NCBI RefSeq assembly: GCF_020921035.1 | Contig: NC_063158.1 | Coordinates: 5,872,001-5,936,000 of the forward strand | Length of the DNA stretch: 64,000 nucleotides | From: Rhodamnia argentea | Taxonomy: Eukaryota > Streptophyta > Magnoliopsida > Myrtales > Myrtaceae | Reading direction: 5' to 3' | Shown: positions 34,820 through 43,499 of the stretch, piece by piece | Layout of the letters: each line of letters starts with the position of its first letter | Numbering within the stretch: the first letter of the stretch is position 1 | Position numbers and translations under genes: made by a program | The notes under the pieces: generated by a model | Seen by the model: only the letters and a program-made list of their open reading frames with translations | Told to the model about the DNA's origin: nothing | Databases searched by the model: none

Positions 34820-35800
34820 TATTTGTTTTGGAAAAAAAACATTTTCTTGAGAAACATATTTTTCTCATTTTCCCGCATTTGGATTGCTTAGAAAAATTAG
34901 CCAACGAAAAATTAGGAACAATCAATGGAGACGTATGCTTGAATTCAGGAAAATAATTTCATCTTTTGGAAATCGAAAATCATTCATTCAAAATATAACT
35001 AGATTTCGGCTCTTAGACCACAAATTCTGTGTTTGGGCATGGAAACCCGTAAGCTCGTTCACGAGTCCCCAGCACCCGAGCCCAAGTCCAACGAGGCTGG
35101 GCCAGAGGCCTTGTGCCCCGTGCTCGATGCGCTAGCACTCGGCCCAAGGTCCACAAAGGTTGTGCCCGAGACCCCGGCTTCCGGGCTTGGGACATCGATT
35201 CTCGGGCTCGGGTCCCCGGTGCCCGTGCTCGGATCCACGTGCCAGAGTGTGGGTCCATTGAAGCCGAGCCCCAACACTCTGATGACCGTGCATGGGTCCA
35301 TCAAAACCGAAACCCTTGCCCCCGAGCCCGAGTTTATCAATGTTGAGGCCTGGGACTTTGATGCCCCGAGCCCAAGTCCATCGACCGGACCCGGGTTCAC
35401 CGACGCCAGGCTGGGGCTCGTTGAGGTTGGGCCCGGGTCCATCGAGGCCAAGGCCCAGGACCTTGAACGGGTCCATAAAAACAGTTCCGGGGACCCCAGT
35501 GTCCAAGCTCGAAACCCCGGTGCCTATGCCCGGATCTCCCATTCTCGAGCCCGGGTCCATCGAGGCCAAGGCTCGAGATCTCGATGTTCTTGCGCAAGTC
35601 ACTAGCGCCCAAATAATGTATGTGTATTCAGAAAAATCAAATCCGATTTCCTTTTACGAACGACGAAATATATTTTTGGGTTCTTTTTTATTTCATCAGA
35701 TTTCAGCCAAATACCGGAAAGTTTTTTCATTTTCCTGAAAAATGATTTTCCGAGAAACATTTTCTCAGTGTAACATTTTCAGTAAAATAAACAAGAGGCA
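34820..35800. mobile_element. Non-autonomous TIR element with a GC-rich repetitive core
   Basis: Flanks around 34830-35000 and 35640-35790 are mutually inverted AT-rich sequences with runs like GAGAAACATATTTTTCTC, GGAAAATGATTTTCCGAG and GAAAATGTT. The same wording marks the ends of the element at 54965-55628. Between them lies a strikingly GC-rich core (35035-35600). No transposase-like protein is seen. Exact ends and target duplication could not be fixed, and the superfamily is uncertain (hAT- or MULE-like). Confidence 0.55.
35035..35600. repeat. GC-rich degenerate tandem repeat (motif GGGTCCATCGAGGCC)
   Basis: At least nine variants of GGGTCCATCRARGCC occur (about 35149, 35233, 35251, 35293, 35374, 35392, 35437, 35470, 35556) interleaved with GCCCGAGCCC and CCCCGGTGCC type segments. 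The longest match, CCCGGGTCCATCGAGGCCAA, occurs twice about 120 bp apart. Because stop codons are rare in this composition, several frames on both strands stay open for 130-190 codons. I do not treat these as genes. Confidence 0.75.
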
Positions 35801-35981
35801 ACATTCCGACCAAAAAAAAGAGGCAACATTTTTGGAATGCAAGACCAATCTTGACGTGCATATAAGAGAAGCGAGCTCAATAAAACTGTGGACAACATAT
35901 GTTTGTCTCAATTCACTTTGTATGGGATTGGCTTTTTTCTAGGGTAATTTTTCTGCTGAGACAATTTGTCTTGGTTCTTCA

Positions 35982-36361
35982 TCAAATGGTTTTGGTATAG
36001 CAGATTAAGTGTGAATTCTCTGAATATGAAGTGAAAGACCTTTTTCTCTTTTTGATTCTGAAGCTTACAGCATCAAGGTTATCGTAGACGTAAAGATTCT
36101 GCCACCTTTCCTTGCTCGTCTTATCTGTGAAACAACCAAGGCGTCCAACAAAATCTTCCTCAGCATCAATCACGAAGATACGATGCCCGAGCAAGACAAG
36201 TCCTGATACTGTGACATTGTTGTCTCCTCAAAACTGGCAACAATAAAATGGATTGTTTGGTTTCTAATATCCCTCCAAAGATCATCTAGACGAAGAACAC
36301 AGCTGGAAGCAAAAGCCAAAGATGCATCTTCGTCGGATATGGTAAGGTTTCTTCCCTGCAC
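35982..36361 (-). pseudogene. Possible gene fragment, unknown family
   Basis: Two adjacent minus-strand open stretches in different frames have non-repetitive protein-like content: LAFASSCVLRLDDLWRDIRN, then VSGLVLLGHRIFVIDAEEDF and GRLGCF. The pattern loosely recalls kelch-type repeats (LGHRIFVI), but I cannot assign it. The frame change between them would need a short intron or a frameshift. Chance cannot be excluded. Confidence 0.25.
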
Positions 36362-36619
36362 CGATTCATAATCCTGTTGTATGGCTAAAATTGATGAAGT
36401 TGCGTCGATTCAAAGTAAAGAACAGTGACACCGACCTGTAAATCCGTAATCTTATGAAGTCGGCGACCTTCACCTATCATTCAGCAAATGGAAGGTCGCC
36501 GGAGAAATTTTCTCAAGAGGTACATCATCCGGTGAAACTTGAACATTGTTGCTCTAACATGCAGTGAGAACGAGAATGCATACTGATTTGGAAGGGCCGC
36601 GTGTATTTCACCGGATGTG

Positions 36620-38100
36620 TATTTACAAATCCTTATGAGTTAGTCACGGTGAATATTCGGTGTAATATCTTGGGCTTAACAGACAAATTTACTACTGAAA
36701 GCCTAAGCCCATGTACAAACTGGCCACAACTCATCCCACTTTCACTTGTTCTTCATCAAGAGGTGCGCGTGAGCGTAAAAGGGAAAGGAATACGGCGACA
36801 AAAACAAGGAAAGAAGAAGAAGCCCGTCCATGAAGAGGGGAAAAGGGGAAAAGAGACGAGAGGGAAAAATTTCGGGCAGTCGAATCAACTATGCGAGTTT
36901 TGAGCTGCGAAATCTGATCATGGAGTTTCTAAGCTGTAGATTCATATGAAAATGATAGTTTAGGGCGTCGTGGAACTATAGGATTTGACGAAAGTTGATT
37001 TGGAAGTACCGTTTGATTGAAATGAAATTTTGAAGTTTTGCATACGAGTTATGCATAACAGGCAATACTTGTGACGGGCAAAGATGAATTTTTCAATATA
37101 AACGAGTTTCTTCGTCAGCATAGGAGTCCATGAATCGACTATTAAGCGTAGTTAGCCAAGTCGTTCGTTAGGGTAGTTTATTATTTGTATTTTGATATCA
37201 TTTTACTATTAATTGATAGGAATACGAGTGCATTGGGTGGCTCGAATAACATTCGTAGATTAGTTTATCAACATTTCCAGGTAAGTGGTATTATATCTTC
37301 TTTGAGTTTATAAACTCATATTTTGAAAACATTATGGATCTCATATATCATGAGTTAAGAAATTTTGACCGCATAAAATTGGATCGAGCATTTAATACCA
37401 TTTAGTCTATTTGAAATGGCAATCTATCTCTAATTACAGTTTGAGTTGATTGCTTGTAAATGGTTTGTGCAATTTTGTCGTGAAAAAATCACAAAAAGTT
37501 CATGATTTATGAAAGGTACTTTAATATATATTGGATTGTGAAAAGTTACATGATGCAGTTAGTAAACTAGAGTTTTGATTTGGTTTTTAGTTTTGATTGT
37601 TGGTTATTGGAGATTAAGATTGGCGGATTACACTCATGTCGCTATGGTTAAAGCCCATTGAGGGGGGTAAGTATGTATACAGTTATCATGAATAACCTTT
37701 TGGGCCGAACTACCAGCGGAAATTGGTGGAGACCTAGCTAGAGGGAACTTGGTCACCTTTGTCGCAAGCTTTAGGCATGACCATAGTTAGATATTGAGCA
37801 TTAAATTGGTCAATGAGATAGACCACTAATGTATGATTTGACAGAGATGGATCAATAGAATGGACCATTAATAGTTGAATTGTTACTGATGATTTGATAT
37901 TGTTGATTGTTTGATATGTAAAAAGTACTATTGAAAAGATATTACCCACTTTTGATAATTTACGTATATATCATATACTGGGTCCGGGATTAATCAGTTA
38001 TGACATATGTTTATAAAGATTAAAGTGCATGTTCGATCTGCTAATAAGAAATGTATTACTCACTAGTTTGTGGTTGCTCATTCCATTCATCCTACTTGCT
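36620..38100. mobile_element. Possible LTR-retrotransposon remnant
   Basis: The sequence has the look of a Gypsy-type LTR or untranslated region: no ORFs, a purine-rich tract (about 36775-36870), phrases such as GAGTGCATTGGGTGGCTCG and AACATTTCCAGGTAAGTGG, and repeated GGACCATTAATAG/GACCACTAATG words. No paired repeats or terminal dinucleotides were located. It is a fossil of uncertain limits and family. Confidence 0.3.
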
Positions 38101-38889
38101 TTTCAAATTATTTAGGGCGTGTATGGCAACACTTTTACTCTAGAAATCAATTTCTAATCAGAAGCTGATTTTTTTACTTTTTGATAGAATTAATATATTT
38201 TTTTTAACTTCTTCAAGTTGCTCCAAGACTACTTTTGAAGCAAAAAAAATGCTCTAGAAGTAGAAAAATAAAATTGCGTAACCCAACGGATTTCTGCTCC
38301 AAAAGTATTGTCCTACACGCCTAGCTAGCCATAAGACAAGAGCATTTGCATAATCAGAATGACATTTTGATAACGAGATTTTATTAGTATAAGTCGTTTA
38401 TATTTGAAATGAACTTGTTAGTTTAGTTGCCAAATGAAAATGTACATATCTTTTTTAAACTCTGACACTGTATACAGGCTACTATTTTATCAAATATATA
38501 TTGATGTGTATATTTTCATAATAAGTTGATGATGGTTATATTTGAGAATGCGCCCTTGGAGTGAAAGGGTGATTATGTCATTACCCCTATATTTGTAGAG
38601 TTCGATTGTGACATTTGATGTCACATATGTAGAGGATTACTATGCTAGTGGCTGAAGACTTCCAATAAAACAATCCAGAGATGTGTCAATGGACAAGTCA
38701 ACCTCAAATGGACAGATGGCTGTGTTAGTCAAGGAAGATATTCAAGCCATGAAACGACAAGGATGTTGGAGAACCTTATTGAGTACGCCGTAAGGCCTTC
38801 TACTGTGTGATCTTCTTCCATTTATCTAGATTATTCTAGTGACTTTTTTCAAGCTTTCTTGTGGTTACGTAGTACTTAGATTACTACGG
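38101..38889. other. AT-rich intergenic DNA
   Basis: No gene or clear element. A segment around 38110-38330 (GCGTGTATGGCAACACTTTT ... CTACACGCC) has short inverted ends and GAAGTAGAAAAATAAAA-type filling typical of a small MITE; exact ends are not certain. Confidence 0.35.
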
Positions 38890-39381
38890 CTGGAATATTA
38901 TTTTTTTTTTATTACTTTTCCTTCTTCTTTTTTCTTTATTCTCTGATTTTTCTTTCTTTACTTTTTTTTTTTTTTTCCTTTTTCTCTTCTTTTCTCTTCT
39001 TCCCTTCTACCGTCCGCCGGCCATCGATGAGGTAAGGGCTGCCCTCGGGCCAGGGACACCCGGGCCTGGGTTGGCAAGGGAAAAAAGGGCAAAAAAAGAA
39101 GAAGAGAAAAGTAAGATAGAAAAAGAAGAAAAAATAAAAGAGTTCATAAATAAATTGAAAAAATAAAATATTATTAAAAATTATCAATATCAACGCCGAT
39201 CGTACCACGTAGGATATAGTATTCAATTGGCATAATTAAAAGATGAAAAAGATAGCGTTTATGGCTAGATGAACTCAATTGGCAAAATGTAAAAAAGTTT
39301 GTCACTTCATGCTACAATTAAATTGTTTAGAACTGAATTGCCAAAAGTATAGTACGTTTCTAACTTTTGGGACAATTTTCC
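38890..39381. mobile_element. Left-truncated copy of the long-TIR element family
   Basis: The right terminus (reverse complement GGAAAATTGTCCCAAAAGTT, then ACTTTTGGCAATTCAGTT and TTGCCAATTGAGTTCATCT) matches the right arm of the element at 17123-17856. So do the inner ACGTAGGAT segment, the A-rich stretch and the GC-rich core with GCCGGCCATCGATGAGG. The corresponding left arm is missing. It is non-autonomous, with no coding capacity. Confidence 0.65.
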
Positions 39382-39642
39382 AACTTTTGGATGCCGGTTT
39401 GAATCCGAGGAATATTTTAATTATCTCTTTGACACTTCTATATATGTTCACCGACACTCGATCGTAGATTTCACCGCCGAATTTCCAAAGACAATCATGT
39501 ATGTATGTAGAACTAAAGAGAAAAACTCAAAGCAGCGATATGGTATGACAGGTTTCACTTATTCTTTTGGTTGAAATCTCAGACTGAGGACATCACAAGC
39601 TTCTTCTTTATGTCCTTGTCCAGTGATTTTGCTGACTGCCAC

Positions 39643-40201
39643 TCATGCATCAGACCAGGAAACCTCAAGTTCGCCCCAGTCGTTTCGCGGCACTCCGAGA
39701 GCCTCCCAAACGGCTTCCGAGGCATCGACGAGGTTGGTAATCATGGCCGGCATCGCAGCCCTCTGTCGAGTCGCACTCGTCAACAACCATGGCTTTGACA
39801 CTCCTTCCATTGCCATAGATGGTAATATGCTTCAAGCACCTGCTGCGGTGGTTGAACCACCCTGTTGATAAGGCCACCACCAGGGTGTCGTCCGAGTGTA
39901 ACTTATTGTCGTACTCGGATGGTGCGCCGCCGTCACCGCCCTTCTCGAAGCTGTTGAGGGTTAAGGTGGCCTTCGTTTGACGCGAAGTCGGTGGCGAACA
40001 CCTGTAGGTAGTGTAGACTCGGCCTTCTCGGCAACAATCAGAGTCATCTTCAGTGTTGCACTGTCCTGGAGGCGGCTTTCGTCCCCTAATCCTTCCACTT
40101 GGCTTGCAAGACTGAGCTTCAACGCTTGGATAAGCCGAAGCAAGGCACAGAATGAGAATGAGAACGAGAACGACAGAGCGTGAACTGACTTGCTTCTTCA
40201 T
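39643..40201 (-). CDS. Kiwellin-like (ripening-related protein) gene with altered C-terminus
   Basis: The open frame runs from ATG 40201 to 39665 (178 aa). A signal peptide (SVVLVLILILCLASAYPSVE) is followed by [79 protein letters not shown] and AMVVDECDSTEGCDAGHDYQ. These are kiwellin-type double-psi beta-barrel landmarks. Directly afterwards about 17 bp present in the family (encoding the conserved Pro-Cys-x-Asn part) are missing. The frame therefore shifts and ends after 19 unrelated residues. The original frame continues in the DNA (VDASEAVWEALGVP ... WSDA) to a stop at 39643-39645. A TATA-like sequence lies at about 40288-40296. It may be expressed as a truncated secreted protein or be a young pseudogene. 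Confidence 0.75.
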
Positions 40202-40454
40202 CTTTAATGTGTTCGTTCGTATTTCCTCTCCAACGTGCGTGGCAACAACAATGGTTCGGTGCGAATGTGTGTTGCTGGTGGCAGACTACATATACAGATC
40301 AGACGGTTAATAGCTGCCTGTCTTGTAATGTGGATATACAGAATTAATTAATCTTGTCTTTTATTACTGTCGGTGTCAGCAACAAACAATACAATTGGCC
40401 TGGCAAGAAGTGAATACTAGATGAATTACAGCAACCTGCCGAGTAATGACAGGA

Positions 40455-40530
40455 GTAAAGGGAACTCCTGGTGATTTCACAGTGCATCAACCATAGTGTT
40501 CGGCTTTATTTCATGAACATCTTTGGTGGA
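40455..40530. repeat. Direct repeat partner of 42515-42590 (kiwellin upstream sequence)
   Basis: CTCCTGGTGATTTCACAGTG and ATGAACATCTTTGGTGGA recur as CTCTTGGTGATTTTACTGTG and ATGTACATCTTCTGTGGA at 42515-42590. Similar wording (TCGGTGATTTCACCATGCTC near 34680; TTGATGATTCCACCATGCTC near 30093) is found upstream of the other kiwellin copies. This marks a duplicated promoter module. Confidence 0.6.
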
Positions 40531-40554
40531 CGGCCTAATCCCTAAAAAATCTCA

Positions 40555-41104
40555 ACTTTTAGTAGAGTCCCAATTTTATCCCGAAATTTTTTTATCTAAA
40601 AAATACTAGTCCAGTCCAAATATGCCCCGAATTTTTATGTGTCTAAAAAAAACTGTAACTTTAGATCCAATTCCAGGTATGTCCCAAACTTTTTATTTTT
40701 GTCTAGAAGAAACATCACTAATTTTTACTAAAGTTCCAAATCTGCCTCCATCAGCCCTCAGTCCAAAAAATCGCTGTTAGTCGCATTTAATTTTCATATC
40801 CTGGAGCGGTTTCATTTTGGAGGTAATTTTCCATCACATTGTTGATGTGGATTTGTTATCGACGTGGAAATGCCATGTCAAGCTGGGACTGGGCCGCACA
40901 AGGGTAGGTTTGAGAGTAGATTGAAAACTAGTAATATTTTTAGACAAAATAAAATTTGGGGCAGATTTGGGACTGGATCTAAAGTTAGTATTTCTTTTTT
41001 TTTTTTTAGACAAAAAAAAAGTTCGAGGCAAATTTGAGATTAGACCTAAAATTTAGAGTCTTTTTCGAGAGAAAAAAAGTTTGGGACAGAATAGGGACTA
41101 GACC
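40555..41104. mobile_element. MITE-like element with long inverted arms
   Basis: The left arm (AGAGTCCCAATTTTATCCCG ... TGCCCCGAATTTTTATGTGT) reads as the inverse of the right arm (reverse complement TAGTCCCTATTCTGTCCCAA ... TTTGCCTCGAACTTTTTTTT). The arms are ~180-220 bp and imperfect, around a short centre. There is no coding capacity. It directly abuts the hAT-like element that begins at 41105. Confidence 0.55.
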
Positions 41105-42476
41105 TAGGGCCTGCATGGTAAGGATTATAGTTCTCCGATTCTATTCCTCGAAACAAAAAAAGATGAGAATCATGTTTGGTAACGTAAGTGAATCCGATTC
41201 GATCTTGATCCCTGTTCCTAGCAACAATTTTAGAACAAAAAAAAAAGTTGATTCCGGAAGAAAGAACCACTTTTGAGAATCACAAAACAGAATGAAATCC
41301 CACATCTTTTACTTTTCCCTGATTTAAAACAAAACATGGTCTCATTTTCAAAAAATAAAAAATAAAAAAAATCGAAAAAAATTGGAAAAGTTCTACAAAA
41401 TCAGAAGAATTTTAGAAAATCTCTAAAAATAGAAGAACCTTAGATTAGGCTAGTTTGACCATATTTTCATAAATTTGGACATAGATTCCCCAAATTTCAT
41501 AGATTTTGTTCTTTTTTAGGAACATCATAAATACTTTTGAAATTAAATCCGAACCACATTTCTCTAAGCGCTTCATTAGGATTTTATTATATGATTTATC
41601 AATGTCATGATTCCTTAATTGCACACTCAATTTCATTGATTGTGATTTGCCTTGGTTTAGGTACTAAAGACTTAGTCTAATTTTAAAAATTTTGAAAAAA
41701 GACAAAAAAAAAACATGCGTGACCACTTAGCATTGGCTTACCTCATAAGTTTAAAAACGAATTGAATTTGCATGAAACACGTTTTTTTAAAAACACTCAA
41801 CTTCGGTGCCGAAATGACATCGGTGAAAACACCGACGTAACCAAGTCCCAGCACCCTAGATTTCTTTGGTTGTGTATCTCTGGTTACGTAGAATCGAACG
41901 ATTTCCATCGATTGCTCGATAAGATTTCCAGTCTATCTTTCTCAAAGACTTGTGGCAGCTTCATTTGCATGTACGGATGCATATGCTACCGATCACACTA
42001 AGATCGAATCCGATATTTCCTCGTTGCGCTTTGATATAGGCCTAGGGGGGCTCGAGCTAATCCGAAATCACACACTAACGCAACATAATCTCTCCTTTTT
42101 TAAGCTTAAAACGACTCGTTATGACACGACGATTAGACAAAATAGCACAAAAAAATGTTACATGCAATATGTAATATGTTATATAAAAGAATTGATATGA
42201 AATAATCTTCAATTAATTCGAAATGTATGATGAAATTTCAGAAAATAACCACTTAATTATTTGACTTAAATGATAAAAAATTGGGAAATAAATTATTCTC
42301 GAGAACAAAAATTTTGTGCGGTTACCAAACGCTTTTACGTTTCGGGAATAGAAATTTTGTGCGGTTACTAAACACGTTATGATTTTCCAAAACACATCCA
42401 GGGAATAGAATCATAAAAAATATATTATAATCAGAATTACTTTTTCGGATCAAAACCATTGCCATGCCGGCGCCTA
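41105..42476. mobile_element. hAT-like non-autonomous DNA element
   Basis: The left terminus TAGGGCCTGCATGGTAAGG and the reverse complement of the right terminus, TAGGCGCCGGCATGGCAATGG, are imperfect inverted repeats. Subterminal GATTCTATTCC and GAATAGAATCAT blocks are also inverted. TAGGGnnTG-type ends and AT-rich inner sequence are typical of hAT derivatives. No transposase was seen, and an 8-bp target duplication was not recognised. The interior includes a fragment resembling the tail of an LTR (41760-42010). Confidence 0.5.
41760..42010. mobile_element. LTR-tail-like fossil fragment
   Basis: GGTGCCGAAATGACATCGG followed by GTAACCAAGTCCC, a region with TCTGGTTACG, and then GTGGCAGCTTCA parallels the order GGTACCGAAAGGGC, GTAACCAAGTCCCC, TCTGGTTCG, GTGGCGGCTCCAA in the last 300 bp of the solo LTR at 18388-20671. 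It is probably the 3' part of a related but distinct Gypsy LTR. Limits are uncertain. Confidence 0.4.
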
Positions 42477-43499
42477 ATGTTGAGGAGGGTGTTTTTTAGG
42501 GAATTAGGCGAAGAGTAAAAAAGAGTACTCTTGGTGATTTTACTGTGCATCAAAAATTTGATGTACATCTTCTGTGGAGTCCACTTAGTGATTGTCTACC
42601 TATGGCGCGGTAAAGAATATCTGAAAACTAGTTTGGTTAAGGCATTCTTCTCTTGTTTGCATTTACCAATTTGAGATCTGTCAAGGTTGTTAAGTTAAAT
42701 GTTTAGCTTAGCTTCCTGAAAGCCTATGATTTTTCGCGGGCGAAGACGGTCCAACGTGGAGTACCCGATGAACCCAACAGATATCATCTTATCCTCGCGC
42801 TAAAGAGTTCTTCGCTGCAACTTCAATCTGTGAAGATACCCTACTCCAAACAAGTTTCTAACTTTCCCACCATTAAGGTAGTTTTCCTTGAATTAAGGCA
42901 GTGGAAGAAAGATGGTCGCTAATAGGAAGAGAGAGATGCTGATTGCTGACTCCTTTTGCAACAATATCATTTGAACTTTGTCATTACAAGCAACAGAATA
43001 CAGAGCGCATCTTGTAGATCTATAACCAATCACAAGGCCCCAAAGGGGCCGACCTCGAATCAATTGGGCAGGCTCAAGCCAGGCCTCGGAACGCTCTGTT
43101 CAGTCATTTTTCCCTAGCAGACAGCTCAGAAACTGGAACCGAAATGTTTTAAATTCCCTGCTCTTAGAAAGTTAACGGTCATGTTAGGTAACAAGCATAG
43201 GTCCATTCGTAGGTTCCGGCTATATAAAACACAGAAGCACAGACTTTTTTTAGAGCCAATCATAGATTGTACACAAAACAGCAGCCAGAAAATGAAAACC
43301 GGAAAGAATACGGAAAACTTTTCAAGTTAAGGCTACAAAAAAGTACCGGTATCTCACCGGTTCGCGAATCAATGTGTCACGACATGCACATTAAGACTAG
43401 GTCAGCTGCTATACCATCATAATCGAAGAGGTCATGTCTTTGCAACACCAGAAGAGCAAGATATATACACCATCAATGTGCCTATACCCCTTAAAACTG
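42477..43499. other. Intergenic DNA and AHL 3' UTR
   Basis: The first ~120 bp contain the kiwellin upstream repeat. The rest has no ORF of note; the part near 43200-43499 is likely the 3' UTR of the minus-strand AHL gene. Confidence 0.4.

Noticed and set aside
35033-35738. Several 130-190-codon open frames on both strands in the GC-rich block
   Set aside because: They arise from stop-poor degenerate repeats; frames on opposite strands are equally long and none has domain-like content.
41105-42476. Autonomous hAT transposon
   Set aside because: Inverted ends are present but no transposase frame of any length exists inside, so only a non-autonomous element is claimed.
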